From the NCBI RefSeq assembly GCF_037042905.1, contig NC_087246.1, positions 36,202,001 to 36,266,000 on the forward strand: DNA of 64,000 nucleotides, written 5' to 3'. The notes under the pieces were generated by a model. The model searched no databases. It was not told the origin of the DNA and saw nothing but the letters and a program-made list of their open reading frames with translations. Made by a program: the position numbers and the translations under genes. Each line of letters opens with the position of its first letter. Position 1 is the first letter of the stretch. Below are positions 38,101 to 43,340 of this stretch, piece after piece. The stretch comes from Lytechinus pictus (lineage: Eukaryota; Echinodermata; Echinoidea; Temnopleuroida; Toxopneustidae).

Positions 38101-41100
38101 GAGGGAGGGCACTTCAGCACGAACAATGAGGTCCCTGAGATTCGGTGGGCGTCGGTATGCTAGAAGGGGAGTATCGGGAACGGCCTGTTGGAGACGATCA
38201 GAAGTGTGTAAAATGTGGTGGTTATCAAACAGGATTTTGCGGAGAGGGGGTAGATTGGGATGGAAGGTGGTCACAAGCGGTATTCTGTCGGTGGTCTCCT
38301 TGTCACTTTTTGGTTTGAGAACTTCAGATCTGGGGAGAGAACGAACTTTGTTAATTGCCAGTTGGACTGCCCTGGCCCCGTGGCCCCTAGCACAGAGATG
38401 TTTCTGCAGATTCCTGGCATGGAAGGAAAAATCAGGGTCCTCGGAGCAGATACGGCGAAGTCTGAGGGCTTGACTGTAAGCGATGCCGGTTTTGCAGTGA
38501 CGGGGGTGGCAGCTGGATGAGTGGAGGTACTGGTGGGTATCTGTGGGTTTAGAGTATAGGGTAGTGGTGATACCATTAGACTTTTTCTGGACTGTAACAT
38601 CAAGGAAGTGGGTTTCCTGTTGGGAGAAATCAGAAGTGAATTGGATGGTCCTGTGGAAGGAATTGATGTGGTCAATGAAAGTATGGAGGCTGTCTTCATC
38701 CCTGGTCCAGATGAAGAAAATGTCGTCTATGTAACGCCACCAAATCCATGGGCGACAGGGGGCTGAATCTAACATCTGCTGTTCCAGCTTCGTCATGAAG
38801 AGACAGGCGAATGAAGGAGCCATCCGGGTGCCCATTGCTGTACCGAATATCTGTAGGTAGTGCTTGCCCATGAATGTGAAGTTGTTTTTTGTTAGTACAT
38901 GAGACATCAGAGATTTGATATCGGATATGGGGGGACTGGAATGGCCACTGGCGGCCAAGGCTTCACATGATGCTTGGATACCTTCGTCGTGGGGAATGCT
39001 GGTGTACAGTGAAGAAACATCGAAAGTGCCGATGATCGCAGTCTCGGGTATCTGGTCCTTGATGTCATTTAGTTTCCTGAGAAAGTCTGGAGTGTCGTGG
39101 ATGTAAGAGGGTGCACGTGAGACAAGGGGCTTAATGTGGTAATCAACAAAAAGGGAGATGTTCTCTGTTGAGGAACCATTTCCTGAGAGGATGGGTCGAC
39201 CGGGGTTGCCAGGTTTGTGGATCTTCGGGAGGAGATAGAAGCGGGCAGGTTTAGCATTAGTAGGGGAGAGAAATTTGTGGGCCTTCTCAGAGAGATACTC
39301 GCGTTCTTTCATGTCATTCAGTGTCGATTGGATCTGTAGGGAGAAATTACAAGTAGGGTCAGAATCGAGGAGTGCATAGTGAGATCGATTATTGAGATGT
39401 TTCATGGCTTCATCGATGTACTGCTGGCGGTCCATAACAACGACGGCTGATCCTTTGTCTGCAGGCTTGATGATGATGTCGGACCTGTTTTTGAGTGATG
39501 AGAGAGCCTGGCGTTCTTCTCGAGGAAGGTTGTCATGTGCTCTGGTGTCGAGGGTATCTGTGGAGCGAACTTGGGATGAGACAGCTTGGATGTAAGTTTC
39601 AAGGGAAGGAACTCTATTCTTAGGTGGAATCCATGTGCTTTTCTTGTAGAAGGGCTCGGGATCAGAAGGGGGTGCATCTAAAAAGAACTCTTTGAGACGT
39701 ATCCTGCGATAGAATGTAGAGAGGTCTTGGCTGAGAGCTATCTGTTCAACTTCTGGTGGCGTGGGGCAAAACTTGAGACCTTTAGAGAGAAGAGAGGTTT
39801 CTGCTTGGGAGAGAGGGGAGGATGAGAGATTAACAACCAAATGGGTGGATACATCATTGCTGTTGGTATGTCGTCTAAATCTGTTTGACCGTTGTCGCTT
39901 CTTTGTGAGGTTGCCTATTTTCTTGTTCCTGCGTTCAGTGAGGAGAGACCTGTGTTTAGAGAGATCAGATTCAATTTCATCATTATACTGAAGCCATTGG
40001 GTTTGGGTACAGCAAGAACGTAGTTCGTCTTCCAGGCTACTGATGTCAGCTGAAAAAGAATCAAGAGAAGCAATACACTGTTCAGAGAGGATGTTAATTA
40101 ATCGAACTGAAGCTCCATGTAAGGTCTGGTTCCATCGTTTGCGAAGTTCAGGTGTGAGCGTACCGAGACCGGGAGTGCAATGAAGTTGGAGGCCTGTGGG
40201 TATAATGCGATTAAGGGAATAAAATCTGTAATTGTCCTGGTGAAAAGAGGTCTTGAGGGCCTTCAGCTTGATCTTCCTGAGCTGGTGAAATAAAGATAGA
40301 TGGTTAGTCATGGTAGAAAAGAGACCTAGAATAAAAAAAAGTGTGAAACAAAGAAAATGGATATTCATAACAAATCAAAATATAAAGAAGGAGAAAAGTC
40401 GAGTAGATTTGAACTAGACCTAAAACAGAATGATAATAAGAATACACAAAGTTAATTGAATCAAGCTGAAAGAGACCGAGAATAAAAAAATAAATAAAAA
40501 AGGTGTAAAACTAAGAAAATGGAAATTCAAAACAAATCAAATATAAAGAATGAGAAAAGTCGAGTAGATTTGAACTGGACCTAAAACAGAATGATGATAA
40601 GAATACACAAAGTTAATTAAATCAAGCTGAAAAGTAAAATCGACCAGACAAAGATACCAGAAAAAAACAAAAAACAAAGTTATGCAAGTTTAAGTATGGA
40701 AGGAAAGTAAACAAGAAAACACTAAAATACAAATACAGAAAATCAAACATATATGGATAAAACAAGACAAATTAGATAAGGAGGATCACATGGGAGTTAC
40801 TAATATACCATTGGCATTACCATGTCAATGATGAATAAATGGAAAGTGAAACTCGACTCACTGGTAAAAAAAATCAAGCATTTGTCCCCAAGTACAAAAT
40901 AAAATAAGCCAAACATTGCCAACCTTATTTCCCCAAACAGAAAGCAGTAACAAACAGAGAACAGGGTTATATATAGTAATTCATTGAATGAGTGGCATGC
41001 AACATTTATGTAACTTGTAAGCGCATCGGCGGCCATCGTAACGCACCTTTCTCTGGTCCCCGATGCTGCCGCGGCTCTTCGCTCGACTCGGTGCTCTGCT

Positions 41101-41199
41101 CCCGCTACGAAGCAAGTTTTTCTCGTTGTTTTCCTTGTCCATTTCTGTCTCCTCATTGTTACCTTCATCTTCTACAGTAATGTCTACCTCCATAGACAT
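14082..41199 (-). CDS. LRRC74: LRRC74-family protein: RI-type leucine-rich repeats plus two EF-hands (12 exons, 3' end unresolved)
   Basis: Twelve minus-strand exons join in matching phase: 41199-41047, 34966-34819, 27379-27207, 25488-25381, 24581-24488, 23385-23336, 20496-20329, 19313-19198, 18183-18105, 17009-16914, 16234-15992 and 14167-14082. They give 504 codons plus two bases. Residues 1-100 are acidic then Arg/Ser-rich. A family-typical segment follows (NGVIPVSYFLRHIGDTE, then KHHGLGPGGAKAIAIALV). About nine 28-residue ribonuclease-inhibitor-type repeats of the LxxLxLxxN...G form come next, then two EF-hands (loops DKDGSMSVTYDE and DKDGDGEINY). The family is probably a cytosolic protein-interaction scaffold; vertebrate members are poorly characterised and calcium response is an inference. 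The ATG has an in-frame TAA three codons upstream. A final short exon must follow but was not identified. Introns 1 and 2 carry Penelope-like elements. Whether this is the 74A or 74B type cannot be told by eye. Confidence 0.88.
14990..15272 (-). repeat. tRNA-derived SINE (minus orientation)
   Basis: A B-box-like GGTTCGGATCC (plus-strand complement GGATCCGAACC at 15210-15220) and a tRNA-like head ending near 15272 are seen on the minus strand. The body shares TACCCGGTACCCATTCACCT with the other SINEs here. It abuts a second SINE in the opposite orientation at 15308, so the pair is head to head. It lies in intron 11 of the LRRC74 gene. Confidence 0.6.
15308..15915 (+). repeat. tRNA-derived SINE split by a MITE
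   Basis: The head, with A-box-like GTGGCCCAGGTGGATTAG at 15309-15326, is followed by a MITE at 15347-15658. The SINE then resumes with B box GGTTCGAATCCC at 15669-15680, the common body (GGGTACCCGGTAGGAAG) and an (ATT)n tail at about 15888-15911. The MITE therefore inserted after the SINE and separated the two internal promoter boxes by about 300 bp. Confidence 0.7.
15347..15658. mobile_element. MITE with long TIRs, GGCCCGTATTCTGAAGT family, copy 1
   Basis: The ends are perfect complements over TGGCCCGTATTCTGAAGT (15346-15363 and 15642-15659). The complementarity continues through GTTTAACTTAAACTCAGG and TTTAAAGTTGTGGTTTAAG. The interior matches copy 2 at 27503-27813 in the opposite orientation. 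There is no coding capacity. It is nested in a SINE in LRRC74 intron 11. Confidence 0.8.
15992..16234 (-). CDS. LRRC74: LRRC74 exon 11: linker and first EF-hand
   Basis: This is the longest coding exon (81 codons), with acceptor TTTCTCAG and donor TTGAAG|GTATGA. It holds a charged linker with a basic KPKRRVNPMVKLQRFIQKNN stretch, then LVDFFNKFDKDGSMSVTYDE and FEEGLK. The EF-hand loop is canonical: Asp at 1 and 3, Ser at 5 and 7, Val at 8, Glu at 12. The RFIQKNNLRLVDFFNKFD segment is the part most like vertebrate LRRC74. Confidence 0.93.
16914..17009 (-). CDS. LRRC74: LRRC74 exon 10: end of repeat 9
   Basis: Acceptor TCTCTCTCCAG, donor TTTTCA|GTAAGC, 32 codons in phase 0. It encodes MGKNPMQSAGCYGIVKAIKE, then NANSPMEELDFS. 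This completes a repeat begun in exon 9 and starts the C-terminal cap. Confidence 0.9.
17330..17485. repeat. MITE-like copy of TTTATGAAACACCC family
   Basis: The right half (AAAGGATCACCAGTCGTGCG to ATGAAACACCCACC) matches the right halves of the copies at 28133-28312 and, more loosely, 59218-59372. The left half pairs with it imperfectly through ACGCACAACTTTACGCA. It lies in LRRC74 intron 9. Confidence 0.5.
17978..18016 (-). pseudogene. Decayed partial duplicate of LRRC74 exon 9 acceptor
   Basis: On the minus strand ATGACTTTCAG|GATAATTA then TATTTTAGCAGAGGATAC mirrors the true exon 9 start ATGGCTTCAG|GAATAATC then GTATTTCAGCAGAGGGTGC. The likeness covers about 13 intron and 24 exon bases, then is lost. 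It lies about 170 bp downstream of the true acceptor in the gene's direction, inside intron 9. Confidence 0.5.
18105..18183 (-). CDS. LRRC74: LRRC74 exon 9: repeat 8 to 9
   Basis: Acceptor ATGGCTTCAG, donor CTAAGA|GTAAGT, 79 bp. The first base completes a Thr codon from exon 8. It encodes NNRISAEGAVLLGKGLTV, then NESLKVLR, the consensus end of one leucine-rich repeat and the start of the next. Confidence 0.9.
18629..18772. repeat. Foldback MITE-like inverted repeat
   Basis: ATCATAATAGTTACACCCTG at 18629 pairs imperfectly with CAGGGTATTACGATTAT at 18759. Inside, GGGAAATATCTGTTCTAG and TTCCATATTCCATG pair with their complements. The centre is near 18698. It is non-coding and lies in LRRC74 intron 8. 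Confidence 0.65.
19198..19313 (-). CDS. LRRC74: LRRC74 exon 8: repeats 7 to 8
   Basis: Acceptor TGTTCATCAG, donor GATATTAC|GTAAGT, 116 bp (38 codons plus two bases). It encodes NNIGLRKINLSWNGFSIDG, AQALGEALKS and NTNLEELDI. The LxxLxLxxN pattern is clear. Confidence 0.93.
19909..20300. mobile_element. MITE with about 60-bp TIRs beside LRRC74 exon 7
   Basis: TTCACAATACTGTGCGCCAT at 19924 pairs with ATGGCGCACCGTATTGTGAA at 20263, and the pairing extends through the GTTGCAGCGGACAGGCC arms. Weaker pairing reaches outward to GGCAGACAATTC and GAATTGCAGGC. The element is richer in CpG than the intron around it and ends only about 30 bp from the exon 7 donor. No transposase is present. Confidence 0.7.
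20329..20496 (-). CDS. LRRC74: LRRC74 exon 7: two complete leucine-rich repeats
   Basis: Acceptor GATTCTTTAG, donor TATTATG|GTAAGT, 168 bp. That is exactly 56 codons or two 28-residue units: NNKKLEYLNLSHNDFGEMAG... and NITLRHLDLSWNHIRRKGAL.... The length match shows that repeat units and exons are co-registered. The open frame continues into the intron and MITE, which is incidental. Confidence 0.95.
21110..21551. mobile_element. TIR element filled with GCCGAT/ATCGGC palindromes
   Basis: The ends are TACCTTGTTTACA at 21110 and TGTAAACACGGTA at 21551, near-perfect complements. Inside, AGCCGATGCAGCATCGGC-like palindromes recur (for example at 21151-21174, 21263-21286, 21308-21326, 21471 and 21503-21521). 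GTGTAAACG-like copies of the end motif occur at about 21184, 21293 and 21476. No coding frame is present. It lies in LRRC74 intron 6. Confidence 0.65.
22530..22691. repeat. MITE-like GCGTTTCATGAAACGC element
   Basis: The outer motifs GGGGAGCGTTTCAT and ATGAAACGCCCCCC are complementary, and CCGACAAGT/ACTTGTCGG units are repeated inside. A diverged copy in the opposite orientation lies at 52169-52313 and shares TTGTCAGATCTGACA. It is non-coding. Confidence 0.6.
23336..23385 (-). CDS. LRRC74: LRRC74 exon 6
   Basis: A 50-bp exon with acceptor TTCTTTCTAG and donor CATACTT|GTAAGT. With one base from exon 5 it encodes GNGFEDKTADAFADVIL, the second half of repeat 4. Phase agrees on both sides. Confidence 0.88.
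24488..24581 (-). CDS. LRRC74: LRRC74 exon 5: repeat 3 to 4
   Basis: Acceptor TTTGTTTTATAG, donor CTATCAG|GTATGT, 94 bp. It encodes DLSENRLGSVGASAVSEML, LQ and NSTLTHVTLS plus the first base of a Gly codon. The LxxxxLxxN spacing continues correctly from exon 4. Confidence 0.92.
25381..25488 (-). CDS. LRRC74: LRRC74 exon 4: repeats 2 to 3
   Basis: Acceptor TTTATTTTAG, donor GAATTA|GTAAGT, 36 codons in phase 0. It encodes TNTTIVKLNISDNWLDPEGG, IAVSDMLKE and NCYIAEL. This is a textbook RI-type repeat. Confidence 0.93.
25810..26742 (-). mobile_element. Modular half-site-rich repeat, copy 1 (reverse)
   Basis: The reverse strand begins TGTCTCGCCTGCATAACAGA and ends with a GGCGTTCCACTTGT-type terminus, matching the three copies in the SVOP gene. 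It is built from degenerate units of about 145-160 bp with AGGTCA half-sites. Two adjacent units (about 26047-26191 and 26192-26336) are essentially identical over 145 bp, a recent tandem duplication. It lies in LRRC74 intron 3. Confidence 0.75.
26843..26870 (+). other. G-quadruplex-type G-run
   Basis: Six G-runs (4, 3, 3, 5, 4, 3) are separated by single-base loops and one CC loop. It is on the template strand of the LRRC74 gene, in intron 3, about 340 bp from exon 3. Confidence 0.6.
27096..27156 (-). pseudogene. Decayed tandem duplicate of the end of LRRC74 exon 3
   Basis: The minus strand reads MKHHELCPGGKKVIDIPLAI, aligned with the true exon 3 end MKHHGLGPGGAKAIAIALV about 111 bp upstream in the gene's direction. 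The position matching the exon 3 donor GT is AT here, so the duplicate has lost its splice site. The frame from exon 3 stays open through the intron into the duplicate. Confidence 0.7.
27207..27379 (-). CDS. LRRC74: LRRC74 exon 3: family signature and first repeat
   Basis: Acceptor GATCTATCTAG, donor CTGGTC|GTAAGT, 173 bp. It encodes EAREDYDPSGRTTYKEACR, INGVIPVSYFLRHIGDTE and LVMKHHGLGPGGAKAIAIAL. The Tyr/Cys-containing lead and the HHGLGPGG motif are the most diagnostic part for the LRRC74 family. Confidence 0.94.
27503..27813. mobile_element. MITE, GGCCCGTATTCTGAAGT family, copy 2
   Basis: Same TIRs and interior as 15347-15658 but in the opposite orientation. TATA lies immediately outside both ends (27499-27502 and 27814-27817), consistent with a short TA-type target duplication. 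It lies in LRRC74 intron 2. Confidence 0.82.
28133..28312. repeat. MITE-like TTTCATGAAGC/GCTTTATGAAAC element
   Basis: GGGCGTTTCATGAAGCTG at 28135 pairs with CAGCTTTATGAAACACCC at 28293. Inner arms GACGGGTGATCCTT and AAGGTTCACCAGTCGTT also pair. It belongs with the copies at 17330 and 59218. Confidence 0.65.
28320..30180. other. Intronic AT-rich DNA, no feature recognised
   Basis: This lies in LRRC74 intron 2. It holds homopolymer tracts, including a G-run at 29913-29929, but no exon-like frame, no SINE head and no clear inverted repeat. Confidence 0.4.
30308..30336 (-). ncRNA. Hammerhead-like motif at Penelope element 1 3' end
   Basis: The minus strand reads CTGAGGA, an extra A, a 5-bp stem GACGT/ACGTC with an 8-base loop, then GAAA. 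CTGANGA plus stem II plus GAAA is the hammerhead ribozyme core, and Penelope-like elements are known to carry hammerheads in their terminal repeats. The unpaired A and the unproven stems I and III keep this tentative. A similar motif occurs at 33078-33106 on the plus strand (CTGACGA...GAAA), and a broken one at about 32967-32990. Confidence 0.4.
30708..32840 (-). CDS. Penelope-like reverse transcriptase with GIY-YIG endonuclease (710 aa)
   Basis: An intact 710-codon frame. In order: KPADKGGAVV (residues 85-94), LPKIHK (159-164), GRPI (196-199), RT motif A around Asp254 (TMDVKSLYTNIPHEDG), motif B GTAMGTKMAPAYANIF (314-329), motif C YIDD (351-354) and FLDV (393-396). A Cys-rich spacer (Cys570, 575, 578) follows, then a GIY-YIG-type nuclease: ILYCLLCSKC, YIGET at 621-625, a basic FRTRFNNHRS and Glu651 in AEHF. 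This is the canonical Penelope arrangement, a mobile-element protein that copies RNA and cleaves target DNA. Compared with the 907-aa relative at 37645 it lacks about 215 N-terminal residues. The frame starts at an AT-repeat, so the first Met may be fortuitous and the copy 5'-truncated. No internal stops suggest recent activity. Confidence 0.93.
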   Translation of the reverse strand: MRNDKPTQGDGSKTLNNRRAAKSTSKTRWTPPGGRNVHIDRYTCSVERHLDNFLRDFNNHHDTKPDPIQHRAIQSLQSNESIIIKPADKGGAVVIQNREDYISEARRQLSDEEYYERLDADPTTDYVKQAMDCMNNLSSVSECHTLVPEVPRVSEFYMLPKIHKLPKIVSDVTDCDENDAQEVVSKAKDHKIIPPGRPIISSVKCLTENMSEYVDKKLQACLPKIRSYVRDTTDFLNKIKSAEITHESLLVTMDVKSLYTNIPHEDGIQALRSFLRRQSEYSNSEIDDLASLSEFILKHNYFKFDDEYFLQKKGTAMGTKMAPAYANIFMAILEEDFLSNSQLQPTLYLRYIDDIFIIWPHGADELKSFHDRFESQNPNIKFTMESSREKVNFLDVTLSTSGHKIETSVYTKPTDSFTYLNFNSFHPRHIKESIVYSQLLRYKRITSDPKTYEADAIQLGKRFIERDYPVNMVKKAMKRVKEKNREDLLNPKMKIKNEGRIPFVSTFHPQTKKLAQTVKKEWSEITADKHLTKVMPKAPLHAQRQPPSLKRLIVKSRLPGPPQPKGNQPCGKARCQICPHIITDSSVHLPTGYAIKPPNHNCDSSNILYCLLCSKCPDVTYIGETSTKFRTRFNNHRSTIRHHRDGFPVAEHFNRENHSISDLKIVLFGGGYKSAEERKLAELRAIIHSRSFQYGLNKDLSWLDKYNFYK
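33180..34800. other. Intronic AT-rich DNA, no feature recognised
   Basis: The rest of LRRC74 intron 2. Poly-A/T tracts are frequent. No exon-like frame or clear repeat was seen. Confidence 0.4.
34819..34966 (-). CDS. LRRC74: LRRC74 exon 2: Arg/Ser-rich and acidic N-terminal region
   Basis: Acceptor AAACTTTTCAG, donor ATTGAAG|GTATAA, 148 bp in phase with both neighbours. It encodes TISRTGSRSASRPDSHLSV, NDEEDESRAASQRSL and SSETTCGFDTDLEIE. It is low-complexity and probably disordered, with RxxS sites that could be phosphorylated. The GSRSASRP run echoes GSRAPSRAKSR in exon 1. Confidence 0.85.
35272..35856. mobile_element. Long palindromic MITE, TAAAGG...CCTTTA family, copy 1
   Basis: TAAAGGTCAAGTCCACCCCA at 35272 pairs with TGGGGTGGACTTGTCCTTTA at 35856 with one mismatch. 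Complementarity continues through TAAGAAAGTTATGACATTTT and CACTCACTATTTCTTTTG. The interior is AT-rich and non-coding. Relatives lie at 42545-43118 and, with different arms, 47920-48508. It lies in LRRC74 intron 1. Confidence 0.78.
36114..36598. repeat. GTGTCCGGACAC inverted-repeat element plus an inverted fragment
   Basis: GTATACCCAGTTGTGTGTCC at 36114 pairs with its near complement ending 36450 (CTGGGTATAC). Inner arms GGAAAAATTTACAAGCGAAG pair near 36380. The palindrome GTGTCCGGACAC or close variants recurs at about 36136, 36153, 36228, 36408, 36424 and 36554. From 36453 to 36598 lies an inverted copy of the interior (about 36210-36350). No coding capacity is seen. Confidence 0.65.
36694..36720 (-). 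ncRNA. Hammerhead-like motif at Penelope element 2 3' end
   Basis: The minus strand reads CCGACGA, an A, a 5-bp stem GATTC/GGATC with a 5-base loop (TGCTA), then GAAAGC. The layout equals that at 30308-30336, but the first box is CCGA rather than CUGA, a change expected to impair a hammerhead core. It is probably a decayed ribozyme. Confidence 0.35.
37645..40368 (-). CDS. Penelope-like reverse transcriptase with GIY-YIG endonuclease (907 aa)
   Basis: An intact 907-codon frame. The N-terminal 250 residues carry Penelope-type features (LTPELRKRW near 71; LLSKGLKFCPTP near 193). Then KPADKGSAVVV (301-311), LPKIHK (380-385), GRPI (390-393), motif A around Asp450 (TFDVSSLYTSIPHDEG), motif B GTAMGTRMAPSFACLF (509-524), motif C YIDD (546-549) and FLDV (588-591). 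A Cys-containing spacer precedes the GIY-YIG-like nuclease: VVYLITCRVC, YIGET (823-827), LKKRFYGHRS and GRHF where element 1 has AEHF. The first Met opens a hydrophobic run; Met20 (MTNHLSLFHQL) may be the true start. The absence of stops suggests recent insertion. Confidence 0.93.
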   Translation of the reverse strand: MNIHFLCFTLFFILGLFSTMTNHLSLFHQLRKIKLKALKTSFHQDNYRFYSLNRIIPTGLQLHCTPGLGTLTPELRKRWNQTLHGASVRLINILSEQCIASLDSFSADISSLEDELRSCCTQTQWLQYNDEIESDLSKHRSLLTERRNKKIGNLTKKRQRSNRFRRHTNSNDVSTHLVVNLSSSPLSQAETSLLSKGLKFCPTPPEVEQIALSQDLSTFYRRIRLKEFFLDAPPSDPEPFYKKSTWIPPKNRVPSLETYIQAVSSQVRSTDTLDTRAHDNLPREERQALSSLKNRSDIIIKPADKGSAVVVMDRQQYIDEAMKHLNNRSHYALLDSDPTCNFSLQIQSTLNDMKEREYLSEKAHKFLSPTNAKPARFYLLPKIHKPGNPGRPILSGNGSSTENISLFVDYHIKPLVSRAPSYIHDTPDFLRKLNDIKDQIPETAIIGTFDVSSLYTSIPHDEGIQASCEALAASGHSSPPISDIKSLMSHVLTKNNFTFMGKHYLQIFGTAMGTRMAPSFACLFMTKLEQQMLDSAPCRPWIWWRYIDDIFFIWTRDEDSLHTFIDHINSFHRTIQFTSDFSQQETHFLDVTVQKKSNGITTTLYSKPTDTHQYLHSSSCHPRHCKTGIAYSQALRLRRICSEDPDFSFHARNLQKHLCARGHGARAVQLAINKVRSLPRSEVLKPKSDKETTDRIPLVTTFHPNLPPLRKILFDNHHILHTSDRLQQAVPDTPLLAYRRPPNLRDLIVRAEVPSLTNHSSPIQHGTFKCTSNRCIICEIHLHEGDTFTSNSTSLSHQIKGNITCTTTNVVYLITCRVCRVQYIGETKTTLKKRFYGHRSTVNTAKLDTPVGRHFNLPNHSITDMMLQGIESLGTRPDSVRTSREKLWMRRLRTTQPHGLNIQEGND
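40321..40634. repeat. 151-bp tandem direct duplication in Penelope element 2 5' region
   Basis: GAGACC(T/G)AGAATAAAAAAA at 40321 recurs at 40472. Both units run through GTCGAGTAGATTTGAACT and ACACAAAGTTAATT(G/A)A to ATCAAGCTGAA. Differences are few (single bases and A-run length), so the duplication is fairly young. Confidence 0.75.
41047..41199 (-). CDS. LRRC74: LRRC74 exon 1: start codon exon
   Basis: 51 codons from ATG at 41199 to donor GAGAAAG|GTGCGT. It encodes MSMEVDITVEDEGNNEETEM, DKENNEKNLL and a basic RSGSRAPSRAKSRGSIGDQR stretch. An in-frame TAA lies three codons before the ATG, so no further upstream coding in this exon is possible. A separate upstream non-coding exon cannot be excluded. 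Confidence 0.85.
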
Positions 41200-41329
41200 A
41201 CTAGTTTATTATTGCAAGTGAATAAAAAGTAATTTTAGTACACTTTTAGGAGTCTTTTTCGAGATTTGGCCGGTTGCTACGCACGCCGAAATTCGAGTCG
41301 TATTGTTTGCCGAAACAAAATATTTACTG

Positions 41330-41562
41330 GTGTGGCGCCATCTCTAGTCTTGAAACGGGAAAAGGCAATGACTGGGCGGTGTGGCGTGCGCCTGTAATCG
41401 GGCTGTAATCCAAGCTGTGGGGAAGTTACAAATTGATGCAGAGGTTCGAGGTTCGAGCCCTGGTCACGTCTTTCGGATGGTGACGTTAAAGGTCGGTCCC
41501 AGACGTAAATAATCATATCTGATTGATACACGTCTGACAAAACTCAAATACACACACACACA
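41330..41562 (+). repeat. SINE with GGCGTGCGCCTGTAATC head and (CA)n tail
   Basis: A head resembling the 5' domain shared by 7SL-derived SINEs (GTGGCGTGCGCCTGTAATC near 41381) is followed by a B-box-type GAGGTTCGAGCCCTGG at 41448-41463. The body reads TTTCGGATGGTGACGTTAAA and ends in (CA)n at 41550-41562. That composite structure is typical of a SINE. The 7SL likeness is short and may be chance. It lies about 130 bp upstream of the LRRC74 start, so it may influence that promoter. Confidence 0.6.
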
Positions 41563-42544
41563 ATGAAGACCGGGGATGTCGATTACCAAGACAAGGAAAC
41601 GCTTTATCGACAAAACTTTTTTCTCATGATTAAGAGTTATGATTAAGAGTTATGATTTGAATTTAATGGGAGATAGTGTTGGGATGGAAGGAGTATCCCA
41701 CAAGATTTAATTTCCTTAAGGGCCTCAGCAACCCCAACTTAACATCAACTTTTGATTGCTGGGGTCTTTCCCCTGAATTTCATTTTACCCATAAATCTAA
41801 ATAACGAACATTTATATTTACACAGACTAAAATATACAATAATAATGAACGAGAGGTGGAATATTATCAGGGGCAGGAACGATTTTGAAAGTGATTCGCT
41901 GAACCAATAAAAGTATGGGGCGAACATGCATTGAATTGAAATGAATTGAATTGAATTCAAAATAATACTTGGTGGACATTTTCAAGTTTTTGATATGATT
42001 TGATTTGAATTTATTTTACATATTTCAAAAGTATACAGAAGTAACACTAAAAGCTATTTGAAATCAGAAGACTTATAAAGTGATATAAATCAGATATCAT
42101 TCACATAATACATCACGATTTAAAATTCAAGACAATCTAAAAAAAATACGAGGGAATATGACATATATACATTCAATGCATTGCGTGGAAAAGGGGAGAG
42201 AGAGGTGAAGGCACCGGGTCAGTGAAAGGGGGATAAGAGAAGGAGAGGGGGAGATAGAGAGGGGGAGAGAGAGGGACCATATCCCCTTTAGAAATTTGTG
42301 GTTCTGTTTTACAACGTGATTTTCTGTACTCTGCAGTATTATTGCTGTTCCCATTGCTCTAGCTATCCATACCCATTTCCTGATTTTGGCATAAAAGTCG
42401 GAACATATTTTTTTATAAATAGAGCTTTCCAAATTAAGTATAGACATGTTGGTTACCGGCAGGAGTTGGAAAAAAAAAAACAGAGGCAAATAGGCGGTTT
42501 GTGTTATGACCATTCTGTGCTATATAGAGTGAAACTAGTTGTTG

Positions 42545-43118
42545 AAATCCTTGTCAAGTCCACTCCAGAAAAATGTTGTTTTGGATAAATATAGAAAAAT
42601 CAAACTAGCTTATCGCTGAAAATTTCATCAAAATCGGATGTAAAATGAAAGTTATGACTTTTAAAACTTTCGCTTATTTTTCACAAAAATATGCACAATT
42701 CAGTGACATGCATAATTATGAGACAGTCGATAATGTCCTTCACTCACTATTTATTTTGTTTTTTTATTGTTTGTAGTATACAAAATTTCATTTTTACGTA
42801 TTTGACATTAAAGAACAACTTGACTGAACCATAATATATAAACAATGCTAATCCCACATGCTCAGGGAGGAATTAATCATTGTTTCACTTGACAATGAGG
42901 AGAAAATTATAATATTTCACATTTCATATAATAAAATACAAAAGAAATAGTGAGTGGATGACGTCATCAGTCTCCTCATTTGTATACCGAGCAGGATGTG
43001 AATATATAACTGTTTTGTAAAATTAAGCAAACTTTAAAATGGCATAACTTTCTTATTTTACATCCTATTTGGATGAAATTTTCAGTTTTATTCTTGTTGT
43101 TAGGATGGACTTAATGTC
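42545..43118. mobile_element. Long palindromic MITE, copy 2 (diverged)
   Basis: The interior matches 35272-35856: AAAATCGGATGTAAAAT, ACTCACTATTT...TTTTGTTTTT, CATGCTCAGGGAGGAATTAA and AGTCTCCTCATTTG. The ends are eroded (TTGTCAAGTCCACTCC and GGATGGACTTAATGTCC). A further partial relative ending CGGACCATCCCTTTA lies at about 43440-43626. Confidence 0.7.
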
Positions 43119-43199
43119 CTGACTAATTGGGCGTTGCAAGAAACTTGCCTGGAAAATCTATTTTCAGTCCCTAAAATCAGTCCTGCAATCGATGAAAAA

Positions 43200-43340
43200 A
43201 ATTGTGATTGATTGCTAATCTGCTTCTTTTCATTTCATTTCATTTCGTTTATTTACATTTTCAACAATTGCAGTTTGTTTTGTACATTTTGACATACAAA
43301 TAACAAAACATATTTCAAGTATCCCTGTACAAAAAACAAG
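43200..43340. repeat. Possible LINE 3' tail (reverse)
   Basis: TTTCATTTCATTTCGTTTAT followed by TTACATTTTCAACAATTGCA and TTGTACATTTTGACATAC resembles, in reverse, the tail-like sequence near 9.85 kb. No reverse transcriptase frame is near. Low certainty. Confidence 0.3.

Larger units (their letters stand above)
36640..40790 (-). mobile_element. Penelope-like element 2
   Basis: This holds the 907-codon RT/GIY-YIG frame, an AT-rich 3' non-coding part of about 1 kb and a 5' part with a 151-bp tandem duplication. The boundaries are approximate. On the minus strand the 3' end carries a hammerhead-like CCGACGA...GAAA motif (36694-36720). I found no matching copy on the 5' side. It lies in LRRC74 intron 1, in the gene's orientation. 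Confidence 0.75.

Noticed and set aside
30708..40368. Host telomerase reverse transcriptase genes
   Set aside because: The RT motifs do resemble telomerase-related enzymes, but the C-terminal GIY-YIG nuclease, intronless frames and terminal repeats identify Penelope-like elements.
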